Shown one piece after another: positions 52,108 through 61,212 of a DNA stretch of 64,000 bases (positions are counted from its first letter, which is position 1; every line of letters begins with the position of its first letter). The DNA comes from Enterobacteriaceae bacterium UBA7338 (GTDB taxonomy: Bacteria; Pseudomonadota; Gammaproteobacteria; Enterobacterales; Enterobacteriaceae), in contig DKPJ01000013.1 in assembly GCA_002480085.1 (NCBI GenBank), positions 1-64,000 of the forward strand, given 5' to 3'. The notes under the pieces were generated by a model. It did not search any database. It was given only the letters and a program-made list of their open reading frames with translations, and was not told the DNA's origin. A program made the position numbers and the translations under genes.

Positions 52108-53412
52108 ATGTCACTCTGGTTAACACACCCTCTGTTCCTTCCTTCACTGATTATCGGCATCACCATCGTGCTGTGGGCGGCCTCTCTGCTGCCGGAATTT
52201 ATTACCGCGCTGCTCTTCTTTGCCGCCGCCATGGTAGCCAAAATCGCACCGGCGGACGTTATCTTTGGCGGCTTTGCCTCATCGGCGTTCTGGCTGGTCT
52301 TTAGCGGCTTTGTGCTGGGCGTGGCGATCCGCAAGACCGGGCTGGCGGACCGGGCGGCGAGGGCGATCTCGGCGAGACTGACGGATTCGTGGCTGCTGAT
52401 GGTGGGCAGCGTCGTGCTGTTGAGCTACGCCCTGGCCTTTGTCATGCCGTCGAACATGGGACGCATCGCCCTGCTGATGCCCATTGTTGCCGCGATGGCG
52501 GCGCGGGCTGGGATCCACGAAGGGTCGCGAGCATGGTTCGGCCTGGCGCTGGCGGTGGGCTTTGGTACCTTCCAGCTCTCCGCCACCATTCTGCCCGCTA
52601 ACGTGCCGAACCTGGTGATGAGCGGTGCGGCGGAAGGGGCGTTTGGTATCCATCTTAACTATGTGCCCTATCTGCTGCTGCACACCCCGGTGCTGGGCAT
52701 CCTGAAGGGGCTGATCCTGATTGCGCTCATCTGCTGGCTCTTTCCCGGCAAGCCCCACGCCGCGCGCGATCTCGAACCCGCTGCACCAATGAGCCGGGAC
52801 GAGAAGCGCCTCGCCTGGATGCTGGCGGTGGTGCTTATCCTGTGGGTGACAGAGAGCTGGCATGGAGTTGGCCCGGCCTGGACCGGACTGGTGGCGGCCT
52901 GCGTCACGCTGCTGCCGCGTATCGGCTTTATTAACGGGGAGGAGTTCTCCAAAGGGGTGAACATTCGGACCTGCATCTACGTGGCGGGGATTTTAGGCCT
53001 GGCGATCACGGTGACGCAAACCGGCATTGGCCGCGCCGTGGGTGACGCGCTGCTGCATATTATGCCCCTCGATCCACACAGTCCGTTCACCAGCTTCCTG
53101 GCTCTGACCGGCATTACTACCGCGCTTAACTTTATTATGACCGCCAACGGGGTTCCTGCGCTCTATACCACCCTGGCCCAGAGCTTCTCTGACGCCACCG
53201 GGTTCCCGCTGCTGTCGGTGATTATGATTCAGGTGCTGGGCTACTCGACGCCGCTGCTGCCGTACCAGGCCTCGCCAATCGTGGTGGCGATGGCGTTAGG
53301 CAAGGTACCCGCACGGGCGGGGATCCTGCTCTGTCTGGCACTGGCGGTGGCAACGTATCTGCTGCTGCTGCCGCTGGACTATCTGTGGTACCAGGTGCTG
53401 GGTAAGCTATAA
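52108..53412 (+). CDS. SLC13/DASS-type anion symporter
   Basis: A 434-residue inner membrane protein with about eleven hydrophobic segments. Two pseudo-repeats carry SNT-like signatures of the divalent anion:Na+ symporter family: LPANVPNLVMSG near residue 172 and TANGVPALYTT near residue 345. RBS aggag at 52098-52102. Substrate cannot be read from sequence; sulfate or a dicarboxylate are possible, and adjacency to sbp favours sulfur oxyanions only weakly, since the sbp terminator separates the transcripts. Confidence 0.78.
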   Translation: MSLWLTHPLFLPSLIIGITIVLWAASLLPEFITALLFFAAAMVAKIAPADVIFGGFASSAFWLVFSGFVLGVAIRKTGLADRAARAISARLTDSWLLMVGSVVLLSYALAFVMPSNMGRIALLMPIVAAMAARAGIHEGSRAWFGLALAVGFGTFQLSATILPANVPNLVMSGAAEGAFGIHLNYVPYLLLHTPVLGILKGLILIALICWLFPGKPHAARDLEPAAPMSRDEKRLAWMLAVVLILWVTESWHGVGPAWTGLVAACVTLLPRIGFINGEEFSKGVNIRTCIYVAGILGLAITVTQTGIGRAVGDALLHIMPLDPHSPFTSFLALTGITTALNFIMTANGVPALYTTLAQSFSDATGFPLLSVIMIQVLGYSTPLLPYQASPIVVAMALGKVPARAGILLCLALAVATYLLLLPLDYLWYQVLGKL

Positions 53413-53417
53413 AAAAA

Positions 53418-53448
53418 GCCCGGTGGCGCTAGCGCTTACCGGGCCTAC
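53418..53448. repeat. REP element between the anion symporter gene and tpiA
   Basis: One unit gcccggtggcgctagcgcttaccgggcctac between convergent genes. Confidence 0.78.
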
Positions 53449-53476
53449 ACGAACATTTGCAATGCGGTAACGACGA

Positions 53477-54244
53477 TTACGCCTGCTTAGCTGCTTCCGC
53501 TGCCTTCACAATCACGGCGAACGCGTCAGCTTTCAGGGATGCACCGCCAACCAGCGCGCCGTCGATGTCAGGCTGGGTGAACAGTTCAGCGGCGTTAGAG
53601 GCGTTAACCGAGCCGCCGTACTGGATGATTACCTGCTCAGCCACTTTCGCGTCAGCTTTCGCAATGTGGTCACGGATAAATTTATGCACCGCCTGCGCCT
53701 GCGCCGGGGTCGCTGATTTGCCGGTACCGATAGCCCATACCGGTTCGTAGGCAATCACGACGCCTTCGAACGCGGCTGCGCCCTGGGTTTTCAGCACGGC
53801 GTCGATCTGGCGTGCACACACCTCTTCGGTTTTGCCCGCTTCGTTCTCTTCTTCAGTTTCACCGATGCACAGAACCGGGATCAAACCCTGCTCTTTCAGC
53901 ACGGCGAATTTTTTCGCAATCAGCTCGTCAGACTCGGCGTGGTAGGTGCGACGCTCAGAGTGACCGATAATGATGTACTGCGCGCCAACGTCTTTCAGCA
54001 TCTCTGCAGAGGTTTCACCGGTGAAGGCACCGGAGAGGTTCACGTCAACGTTCTGCGCGCCGAGGATAATGTGGCTGCCCGCTGCGGCCTGTTTCGCCAG
54101 GTCCAGGTACATTGCCGGCGGCGCGATCGCTACGCCGCAGCCGGTGACGCCAGCCAGCTCTTTACGCAGGTTAGCTACCAGCTCGTTTACCATCTGGCGG
54201 CTGCCGTTCAGTTTCCAGTTACCCATCACTAAAGGATGTCGCAT
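53477..54244 (-). CDS. tpiA: Triosephosphate isomerase
   Basis: Interconverts dihydroxyacetone phosphate and glyceraldehyde 3-phosphate. The 255-residue barrel has Lys11 in GNWKLNG, His95 region IIGHSERR, catalytic Glu in AYEPVWAIGTG near residue 167, and phosphate loop GGSVNASNA. It also serves products of RhaD and GlpK encoded nearby. Confidence 0.98.
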   Translation of the reverse strand: MRHPLVMGNWKLNGSRQMVNELVANLRKELAGVTGCGVAIAPPAMYLDLAKQAAAGSHIILGAQNVDVNLSGAFTGETSAEMLKDVGAQYIIIGHSERRTYHAESDELIAKKFAVLKEQGLIPVLCIGETEEENEAGKTEEVCARQIDAVLKTQGAAAFEGVVIAYEPVWAIGTGKSATPAQAQAVHKFIRDHIAKADAKVAEQVIIQYGGSVNASNAAELFTQPDIDGALVGGASLKADAFAVIVKAAEAAKQA

Positions 54245-54353
54245 TTTTATTCTCCACGCTTTGTCAGCGAATCAAGGAATATGGCTGCCGTTTGCAGGCA
54301 GCATGGTTGTCAAACAGTATAGAGATTCATCCCTGCAAAGGCTTTGCTTTTTA

Positions 54354-54941
54354 TCATTTATTGTTACCTTCAGCACTATCAGATAGCGTCAGCTTAATCG
54401 GTTCAACAGCGAAGGTCAGCCCTTTTTCACCGTTATCTGCCGCAACATAGCGCAGCGCGCCCTCCGTCTCGGCATACCAGGCTTTACCCTTGCCTCTGTT
54501 CAGCAGCTTCTGCACCTTTTGCAGGCTGTTGGCTTTGGTTAGCTGTGGTGAAAAGGCGCGTAACACCGCCGCCATATACTCCAGCGCTTTGGCTTTCGCC
54601 GCCTTCTGCTCTGGTCCCTGAACGGGCAGCCAGGTGATCTGCATCGACTTGATCTTCAGCGTGCCGCGCTCAAGAGCCGTTGAGGCATAAAGCGACTCGT
54701 TGATCTTGCTGGCGGCCCGGGTCAGGTTAGCGCGGTCGTTGCGTGATTCAATGGCACGAAACTCATTGAGCGCCAGCCCAGGGTTATCGGCGTTAAACTT
54801 CTCCCGGAACTGGCTAATGGATTGACCGAAGGTTGGTGCCCCTGCCAGCAGATAGGGGGCCGTGGCGGCAAGGGGAACCTCTACCGCCAGCGCGGGCAGG
54901 CAAAACATCAGCCAGGCCAGTAATATGCTCCATCTTTTCAT
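54354..54941 (-). CDS. yiiQ: DUF1454 family protein YiiQ
   Basis: A 195-residue secreted protein of unknown function: signal peptide about 19 residues (MKRWSILLAWLMFCLPALA), then a helical domain with FREKFNADNPGLALNEFRAI near residue 46. Same position and size class as E. coli YiiQ. Divergent from yiiR. Confidence 0.9.
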   Translation of the reverse strand: MKRWSILLAWLMFCLPALAVEVPLAATAPYLLAGAPTFGQSISQFREKFNADNPGLALNEFRAIESRNDRANLTRAASKINESLYASTALERGTLKIKSMQITWLPVQGPEQKAAKAKALEYMAAVLRAFSPQLTKANSLQKVQKLLNRGKGKAWYAETEGALRYVAADNGEKGLTFAVEPIKLTLSDSAEGNNK

Positions 54942-55051
54942 GATCTCTCCCTCTGTTTAGCTATCCCGATTAAAACGATAACCGTCTGGCTTGTCAAAAG
55001 CTGACCCGACTAAGGTAAACTACGCAGCACTACGATTATAAGGAACCTTAC

Positions 55052-55471
55052 ATGACCATACAGCAGTGGTTATTCTCATTTAAAGGGCGTATTGGACGCC
55101 GTGACTTCTGGATCTGGATTGCGCTCTGGGCGCTGTCGATGGTGGCACTCTTTTCGCTGGCGGGAAGCGGGCTGGTGGATCTGCAGCTGGCTGCCTTTGC
55201 GCTGGTGAGCCTGCTCTGGCCAACCACCTGCGTGGTGGTAAAACGGCTGCACGATCGCGGTAAATCAGGCTATTGGGCCTTGCTGCTGATCCTGGCGTGG
55301 ATGCTGCTGGCCGGGCGCTGGGACGTGTTAGGTGGCGTCTGGACGTGGGCGGTAGGGCGCTTTATCCCAACACTGATTCTGGTCATGCTGCTGGTAGACC
55401 TCGGCGCGTTTCTCGGCACGCCGGGCGAAAACAAGTTTGGTAAAACGACGCTGGACGTTAAGTTCCGTTAG
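55052..55471 (+). CDS. yiiR: DUF805 family membrane protein YiiR
   Basis: A 139-residue inner membrane protein with four hydrophobic segments. The start IQQWLFSFKGRIGRRDFWIW and the VVKRLHDRGKSGYWALL motif near residue 70 define DUF805. Function unknown. RBS aagga 8 nt before the ATG. Convergent with fpr. Confidence 0.9.
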   Translation: MTIQQWLFSFKGRIGRRDFWIWIALWALSMVALFSLAGSGLVDLQLAAFALVSLLWPTTCVVVKRLHDRGKSGYWALLLILAWMLLAGRWDVLGGVWTWAVGRFIPTLILVMLLVDLGAFLGTPGENKFGKTTLDVKFR

Positions 55472-55487
55472 AGACCAGGCCCGTTAA

Positions 55488-56234
55488 TTACCAATAGTGC
55501 TCAGCGGTCATATGGCCCGGACGACGGCGCAGGTGTTTAGCCATCTGCCGGGTCTCTTTCAGCAGCTGCTGAGTATCACGCACCATCTGCGGATTCCCAC
55601 ACAGCATCACATGGCTCTCTTCCGCCCGCATCGTCAGTCCCACGGCTCTCTCCAGCTCCCCGCTCTCAATCAACGCCGGTACGCGACCGTGCAGTGAGCC
55701 AGCTACCGTTTCGCGGCTGACTACCGTCTGAATGCGCAGTTTACCCTCGTAGCGTTTTTGCAGCTCCAGCATCAGCGGCAGGTAGCTGAGATCCTCGGCA
55801 TAGCGTGCGGCGTGAACCAGCACCAGGTTTTTAAAGCGCTCCAGGTCCTTTCCTTCCTGCAGAATTGAAAGATAGGGACCGATGGCCGTCCCGGTTGCCA
55901 GCATCCACAGCGTTTCACACTCCGGGATCTCCTCCAGCACAAAGAACCCGGCGGCTTCGCTCACGATCAGCACCTCATCGCCCGGCTTCAGCGCCGCAAG
56001 GCGTGGGCTAAGCTTGCCGTCCGGTACGGTGACCAGATAAAACTCAAGATTAGGATTGCTGGGAGCATTAACGTAGGAGTAGGCGCGCTGCACGCGCTCG
56101 CCGTCAATCTCCAGGCCCAGCTTAGCAAACTGGCCCGCTTTGAAGGGGTGGATGGGAGCATGAACGGTGAGACTAAAGAGTGCGTCGGTCCAAAATTCTA
56201 CCTTCGTAACTTTTCCTGTAATCCAATCCGCCAT
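55488..56234 (-). CDS. fpr: Ferredoxin/flavodoxin-NADP+ reductase
   Basis: FAD enzyme reducing flavodoxin and ferredoxin with NADPH; SoxRS regulon member in E. coli. The 248-residue protein shows the FAD motif RAYSYVNAP near residue 50, the NADP loop ATGTAIGPYLSIL near residue 112, and ends in the characteristic aromatic EHYW. Confidence 0.97.
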   Translation of the reverse strand: MADWITGKVTKVEFWTDALFSLTVHAPIHPFKAGQFAKLGLEIDGERVQRAYSYVNAPSNPNLEFYLVTVPDGKLSPRLAALKPGDEVLIVSEAAGFFVLEEIPECETLWMLATGTAIGPYLSILQEGKDLERFKNLVLVHAARYAEDLSYLPLMLELQKRYEGKLRIQTVVSRETVAGSLHGRVPALIESGELERAVGLTMRAEESHVMLCGNPQMVRDTQQLLKETRQMAKHLRRRPGHMTAEHYW

Positions 56235-56327
56235 GACCGTCTCCTGTTCTGTATAACCTTATCTTCGTCGCTTAAAGCGAACTTTTCCAGCCCGAGCGGG
56301 CCGGAAAGCTCGATTGATCAAATGACC

Positions 56328-57338
56328 CTAAAGAATGTGGCGCTGTACGTCCGCATCTTTACGATCGAGGTAGTGAATGGACTGGATCCGGCGAATGGTG
56401 CGGGATTTGCCACGGATCAGCAGGGTTTCGGTGGTGGCCATATTGCCCTTGCGGCTAATGCCGTCGAGCAGATCGCCCTTGGTGATGCCGGTGGCGGAAA
56501 AAATCACGTTATCGTTGCGCGCCATGTCGCCCAGCTGCAGCACGCTGCCCGCGTCGATCCCCATCTCTTTACAGCGCGCCAGCTCCTGCTCGCCGATGCG
56601 GCGGTTCTCTTCGCTGTCGCCCTTCACATGATGACGTGCCAGCAGGCGGCCCTGCATATCGCCGTCCAGCGCGCGGATGGCGGCGGCGGAGACCACGCCC
56701 TCTGGCGCGCCGCCGATGCCGTAGAGCACGTCCACTTCGCTATCAGGCATGCAGGTCAGAATGGAAGCCGCCACGTCGCCGTCCGGAATGGCAAACACGC
56801 GTACGCCGAGCTGCTGCATCTGGGCGATAACCGCATCGTGGCGCGGTTTCGCCAGGATGGTCACGGTCAGCTCGTCGAGCGGCTTGCCAAGCGCGGCAGC
56901 CACGTTACGCAGGTTCTCTTCCAGGGGCAGGTCAAGATCGATAGCGCCTCTCGCGCCAGGGCCGACAATCAGCTTCTCCATATACATATCCGGCGCGTTG
57001 AGGAAGCTGCCCTTGTCGCCCACGGCCAGTACCGCCAGGGCATTCGCCTGGCCCATCGCCGTCATGCGGGTACCTTCGATAGGATCGACGGCAATGTCCA
57101 CCGCGTCGCCCTGACCGGTGCCGACGCGCTCGCCAATATAGAGCATCGGTGCTTCGTCAATCTCACCCTCGCCAATCACGATGGTCCCGTCAATGTTGAC
57201 CTGGTTGAGCACAATGCGCATGGCGTTAACCGCCGCGCCATCGGCAACGTTTTTATCGCCCCGGCCCAGCCATTTGTAGCCGGCCAGCGCGGCCGCTTCC
57301 GTCACGCGGGAAAATTCAATAGCAAGCTCTCGTTTCAT
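56328..57338 (-). CDS. glpX: Class II fructose-1,6-bisphosphatase
   Basis: Mn-dependent gluconeogenic phosphatase. I start at 57338 (MKRELAIEFSRVTEAA), giving 336 residues as in E. coli. Metal-binding DPIEGTRM near residue 86, GEGEIDEAP near residue 57, and the phosphate-site GIGGAPEGV are intact. Third gene of the glpFKX transcript, 107 bp after glpK, with a ctctccg/cggagag hairpin between them near 57413-57429. Confidence 0.97.
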   Translation of the reverse strand: MKRELAIEFSRVTEAAALAGYKWLGRGDKNVADGAAVNAMRIVLNQVNIDGTIVIGEGEIDEAPMLYIGERVGTGQGDAVDIAVDPIEGTRMTAMGQANALAVLAVGDKGSFLNAPDMYMEKLIVGPGARGAIDLDLPLEENLRNVAAALGKPLDELTVTILAKPRHDAVIAQMQQLGVRVFAIPDGDVAASILTCMPDSEVDVLYGIGGAPEGVVSAAAIRALDGDMQGRLLARHHVKGDSEENRRIGEQELARCKEMGIDAGSVLQLGDMARNDNVIFSATGITKGDLLDGISRKGNMATTETLLIRGKSRTIRRIQSIHYLDRKDADVQRHIL

Positions 57339-57445
57339 TGCACACTCGTCGTTAAAGAACGTCATTAAAGAAATTGTGCAAAGTTTAACACAGAGAGGAA
57401 GAGCAACGTCCCCTCTCCGGGCGGAGAGGGGAGCAGGGGCAGTGA

Positions 57446-58954
57446 TTACTCGTCGTGTTCTTCCCACGCCATGGCGCGTTTCACTGCTTTTTTCCAGCCG
57501 CTGTAACGGTAGTTACGCTCGGTAGTTTCGATGCCCGGACGGAACTCGCGCTCGATAACCGCTTTCTCCTGCAGCTCGTCGAGGTTCTGCCAGAAGCCCA
57601 CCGCCAGGCCTGCCAGATAGGCTGCGCCCAGGGCCGTGACTTCGCGAACTTCCGGGCGCTCAACGCGGGTGCCGAGGATGTCCGACTGGAACTGCATCAG
57701 GAAGTTGTTGGCGACCGCGCCGCCGTCCACGCGCAGGGCGTGCAGGCGAATGCCGGAGTCGGCCTGCATCGCTTCCAGCACGTCGCGGGTCTGATAGGCG
57801 ATAGATTCCAGCGTCGCACGGATGATGTGGTTCGAGTTAACGCCACGGGTCAGGCCGAAGATTGCGCCGCGGGCGTAGGGATCCCAGTAGGGCGCACCGA
57901 GACCAGTGAAGGCCGGTACCACATACACGCCGTTGGTATCTTTCACCTTGGTAGCAAAGTATTCCGAGTCGAACGAGTCGCTGATCAGCTTCATCTCGTC
58001 GCGCAGCCACTGAATGGATGCCCCCGCCATAAATACCGCGCCCTCCAGGGCGTAGTTCACCTCACCACGCGGGCCGCAGGCGATGGTGGTCAGCAGACCG
58101 TGCTCGGAGGCCACCGCCTTCTCGCCGGTGTTCATCAGCATAAAGCAGCCGGTACCGTAGGTATTCTTCGCCATCCCCTCCTTCACGCAAAGCTGGCCGA
58201 AGAGCGCCGCCTGTTGGTCACCGGCGATCCCGGCGATAGGAATACGCGTGCCGCCCTTGCCGCCAATGTTGGTCTGGCCGTAGACCTCGGAGGATTTACG
58301 CACCTCTGGCAGCATGGCGCGCGGAATGTCCAGCACCTCCAGCATCTTGTCATCCCACTGGAGGGTGTGGATGTTAAACAGCATGGTACGGGAGGCGTTG
58401 GTGTAGTCGGTAACGTGGACGCGTCCCTGGGTCATCTTCCAGATCAGCCAGCTATCGACGGTGCCGAACAGCAGCTCGCCGCGCTTAGCGCGCTCACGAG
58501 AGCCGTCAACGTGGTCGAGGATCCACTTCACCTTGGTGCCGGAGAAGTAGGGGTCGATCACCAGACCGGTGGTGGCGCGGATGTAGTCCTCCAGGCCGTC
58601 GCGCTTCAGATGCTCGCAGATATCGGCGGTACGGCGGCACTGCCAGACGATGGCGTTATGAATGGGCTTGCCGGTCTCTTTATCCCAGATCACCACGGTC
58701 TCACGCTGGTTGGTGATGCCGATGGCGGCAATCTGATCGGAGCTAATGTCGGCTTTCGCCAGCACTTCCACCAGCGTTGAGCTTTGGCTGGCCCAGATCT
58801 CCATCGGATCGTGCTCGACCCAGCCTGGCTTAGGATAAATTTGTTCAAATTCGCGCTGTGAAACGCTGATGATATTGGCGTCGTGATCCATTACCACGGC
58901 GCGAGAGCTGGTAGTACCCTGGTCCAGCGCAACGATATATTTTTTCTCAGTCAT
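57446..58954 (-). CDS. glpK: Glycerol kinase
   Basis: Phosphorylates glycerol entering through GlpF; inhibited by IIA-Glc and fructose 1,6-bisphosphate. I take the second of two adjacent ATGs (58954), giving 502 residues MTEKKYIVALDQGTTSSRAVV. ADP loop GTGCFMLMNTG and catalytic region AGDQQAALFGQ near residue 245 are conserved. The IIA-Glc zinc-site region around PYFSGTKVKW to residue 480 is present. Follows glpF by 20 bp. Confidence 0.98.
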   Translation of the reverse strand: MTEKKYIVALDQGTTSSRAVVMDHDANIISVSQREFEQIYPKPGWVEHDPMEIWASQSSTLVEVLAKADISSDQIAAIGITNQRETVVIWDKETGKPIHNAIVWQCRRTADICEHLKRDGLEDYIRATTGLVIDPYFSGTKVKWILDHVDGSRERAKRGELLFGTVDSWLIWKMTQGRVHVTDYTNASRTMLFNIHTLQWDDKMLEVLDIPRAMLPEVRKSSEVYGQTNIGGKGGTRIPIAGIAGDQQAALFGQLCVKEGMAKNTYGTGCFMLMNTGEKAVASEHGLLTTIACGPRGEVNYALEGAVFMAGASIQWLRDEMKLISDSFDSEYFATKVKDTNGVYVVPAFTGLGAPYWDPYARGAIFGLTRGVNSNHIIRATLESIAYQTRDVLEAMQADSGIRLHALRVDGGAVANNFLMQFQSDILGTRVERPEVREVTALGAAYLAGLAVGFWQNLDELQEKAVIEREFRPGIETTERNYRYSGWKKAVKRAMAWEEHDE

Positions 58955-58974
58955 CATTTTTTCCCGTAGTCACA

Positions 58975-59823
58975 TTACAGCGACGCTTTGTGTTGTGCGG
59001 CAGTGGCAGCTGGCTCTTTCACTTCTTCCTCGCAGGTGTCACAGGGCAGGTGGCGGCCAATCAGCTTACGATAACCAAACGCGCCGAGCGCTGCACCTGC
59101 TACCGGTCCGAACAGCGGCACCAGGAAGTAGGGAATATCTTTGCCGCCGGTAAAGGCGACGTCGCCCCAGCCTGCAAGCCAGGCGAAGGCTTTTGGCCCG
59201 ATATCACGCGCCGGGTTCATCGCGAAGCCGGTCAGCGGCCCCATCGAGGCACCAATCACCGCGATCAGCAGGCCAATCAGCAGCGGAGCCAGCGGGCCGC
59301 GTGGAATACCGTTGCCGTCATCGCCGAGCGCCATGATTACGCCCATCAGGATAGCGGTAATTACCATTTCAACCGCGAAGGCCTGCACAAAATTGATGTG
59401 CGGATTGGGGTAGGTTGAAAATATCCCCGCGAGATCCAGGCTCTCGACGCTGCCGCGTACCATCTGGTGCGTCTGTTCAAAATCATAAAACAGGTTGTAG
59501 TAGAGGCCGTAGACCAGCGCGGCGGCACAAAACGCGCCGGCAAACTGCGAGGCGATAAACGGCGCGACTTTGCGCCCGTCAAAGCAGGCGAACAGCCACA
59601 GGGCAATGGTCACCGCCGGGTTGAGATGCGCACCGGAGACCCCGGCGGTCAGGTAGATGGCCATCGCCACGCCCAGACCCCAGATTATACTGATCTCCCA
59701 CTGGCCGAAGGAGGCACCTGCCACCTTCAGCGCCGCAACACAGCCAACCCCGAAGAAAATCAACAACCCGGTACCGAGGAACTCGGCGATGCACTGGCCT
59801 TTTAAGGTCGATGTTTGACTCAT
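58975..59823 (-). CDS. glpF: Glycerol uptake facilitator GlpF
   Basis: Aquaglyceroporin in the inner membrane. The 282-residue protein has six TM helices and the paired half-helix motifs HLNPAV (NPA at 68-70) and FAMNPARD (NPA near 203-205); the Asp after Arg is the glycerol-facilitator mark. First gene of glpFKX. Confidence 0.98.
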   Translation of the reverse strand: MSQTSTLKGQCIAEFLGTGLLIFFGVGCVAALKVAGASFGQWEISIIWGLGVAMAIYLTAGVSGAHLNPAVTIALWLFACFDGRKVAPFIASQFAGAFCAAALVYGLYYNLFYDFEQTHQMVRGSVESLDLAGIFSTYPNPHINFVQAFAVEMVITAILMGVIMALGDDGNGIPRGPLAPLLIGLLIAVIGASMGPLTGFAMNPARDIGPKAFAWLAGWGDVAFTGGKDIPYFLVPLFGPVAGAALGAFGYRKLIGRHLPCDTCEEEVKEPAATAAQHKASL

Positions 59824-60214
59824 AATCGGATCCTAAAGTGTGTGTAATGGTTATTGTTAGCATGGCGAGCAGAGACAACCATGGTGTCTGTAGACACAGT
59901 GTTAATTTATCGTTAACGAGCAAAAACGAGAAATATCGAAATCAAAATGTGTGTACTGTGTCAATAAAATGAGCGTTTTCGCGCCATAGAGCACATATTT
60001 GTTCCAGGGGATAATTTGAGGCTGAATCATTTCGTTAACGAATCGATTAACAAATCATACGCTGCGGAAGGGTGTAAACCAGGCGAAGGATGAAAAGTGT
60101 TGCAAACCGCAAACTACGCGCCCTGGCGCTGGACAGGGGCGGCGGGGCTTCATACAATCGGGGCTATGTTGTGCGCGTTTATATTAAAGCGTCGCCTTGC
60201 AATTCAGGAGAGGT
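59824..60214. promoter_or_regulatory. glpF-zapB divergent region with GlpR operators
   Basis: No gene in 391 bp. Bases 59908-59941 on the minus strand match, as I recall it, the E. coli glpFK operator block (tcgatatttctcg...ctcgttaacgataa). Perfect palindromes tcgttaacga (59910-59919) and ttcgttaacgaa (60031-60042) are candidate GlpR sites. CRP sites are expected but not clear. The zapB promoter lies in the last 100 bp. Confidence 0.75.
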
Positions 60215-60460
60215 ATGACCATGTCATTAGAAGTGTTTGAGAAACTGGAAGCAAAAGTACAGCAGGCGATTGACACCATCACGTTACTGCAGATGGAGAT
60301 CGAAGAGCTGAAAGAGAAAAACAACGGCCTGTCGCAGGAAGTGCAGAATGCGCACCACCATCGCGAAGAGCTGGAGCGTGAAAATCATCAGCTGCGCGAA
60401 CAGCAGAACGGCTGGCAGGATCGCCTCCAGGCGCTCCTCGGCCGCATGGAAGAAGTTTAA
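60215..60460 (+). CDS. zapB: Cell division coiled-coil protein ZapB
   Basis: Z-ring-associated protein that interacts with ZapA and MatP. An 81-residue all-helical coiled coil (LEAKVQQAIDTITLLQMEIEELKEK...), almost identical to E. coli. The start is MTMSLEVF at 60215; the ATG at 60221 (79 residues) has the better spaced aggag. Confidence 0.96.
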   Translation: MTMSLEVFEKLEAKVQQAIDTITLLQMEIEELKEKNNGLSQEVQNAHHHREELERENHQLREQQNGWQDRLQALLGRMEEV

Positions 60461-60464
60461 TTAC

Positions 60465-60590
60465 GCTTTATCTTTCGCGCCGTAGCGGTGTTGGCTGCAC
60501 TCTGCCACCCCAGTCACGTAGTTTACTACGCTCCTGGGGATGCCTTCGTTTGCCGCCTTGCTACAACACGAAATCTTTCGCGTAATGATC
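60465..60590. repeat. Large imperfect cruciform repeat after zapB
   Basis: Nested inverted repeats: cgtag/ctacg around ttta (60517-60530), ccccag/ctgggg (60508-60513, 60534-60539), and outer gtgttg/caacac arms. The cagtcacgtag...ctcctggggat core resembles a dispersed enterobacterial intergenic repeat seen in E. coli. Not coding. Confidence 0.5.
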
Positions 60591-60598
60591 AATCTTAA

Positions 60599-60635
60599 GT
60601 AGGCCGGGTAAGCGAAGCGCCACCCGGCTTTTTAT
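60599..60635 (+). terminator. REP-like hairpin with T-run between zapB and rraA
   Basis: gtaggccgggtaagcgaagc...cacccggc (60599-60628) is a REP unit followed directly by ttttta, so it can terminate zapB transcripts. Confidence 0.65.
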
Positions 60636-61120
60636 TACTCGATATCAAGCGGATCTTCGGAGAGGATGATGCCAGTGTTATCGGCATAGAGGTGGTCGCC
60701 GGAGAAGAAGGTGACGCCGCCAAAGTTAACGCGGATATCGCTCTCCCCAATGCCTTCTCCTGCTGCCCCCACCGGGATCGCGGCAATGGCCTGGATACCG
60801 ATGTCCAGCTCTTCAAGATCGTCCACCTGACGCACTGCGCCGTAGACCACAATGCCTTCCCACTCGTTCTGGGCAGCAAGGCGTGCCAGTTCGGCATCGA
60901 TCAGGGCGCGACGAACGGAACCGCCGCCGTCAATCAGCAGGACGCGACCACGGCCATTCTGTTCGAGCAGATCGTAAAGCAACCCGTTATCCTCGAAACA
61001 TTTCACCGTAATGATCTGTCCGCCAAACGACGACCGCCCACCAAAGTTGGAGAACAGCGGTTCCACGACGTTGACATCTTCCTGGTAGATGTCACAAAGC
61101 TCGGAAGTATCGTATTTCAT
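60635..61120 (-). CDS. rraA: Regulator of RNase E activity RraA
   Basis: Trimeric protein that binds RNase E and RhlB and inhibits mRNA decay. The 161 residues equal E. coli; family motif DGGGSVRRALIDAELA near residue 84 and GVTFFSGDHLYADNTGI near the C terminus. In the hslVU-menA-rraA neighbourhood as in E. coli. Confidence 0.97.
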   Translation of the reverse strand: MKYDTSELCDIYQEDVNVVEPLFSNFGGRSSFGGQIITVKCFEDNGLLYDLLEQNGRGRVLLIDGGGSVRRALIDAELARLAAQNEWEGIVVYGAVRQVDDLEELDIGIQAIAAIPVGAAGEGIGESDIRVNFGGVTFFSGDHLYADNTGIILSEDPLDIE

Positions 61121-61212
61121 AGGATTTACGTTTAGTTGCTGCGAGAACTCACAGTATATCGCGCATAGTGCATTGTTGGCAAAATCATCAATTGTTAATT
61201 GATATTTGTCAG

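Noticed and set aside
57455..58780. 441-codon open frame antisense to glpK
   Set aside because: Same explanation; glpK is full length and conserved.
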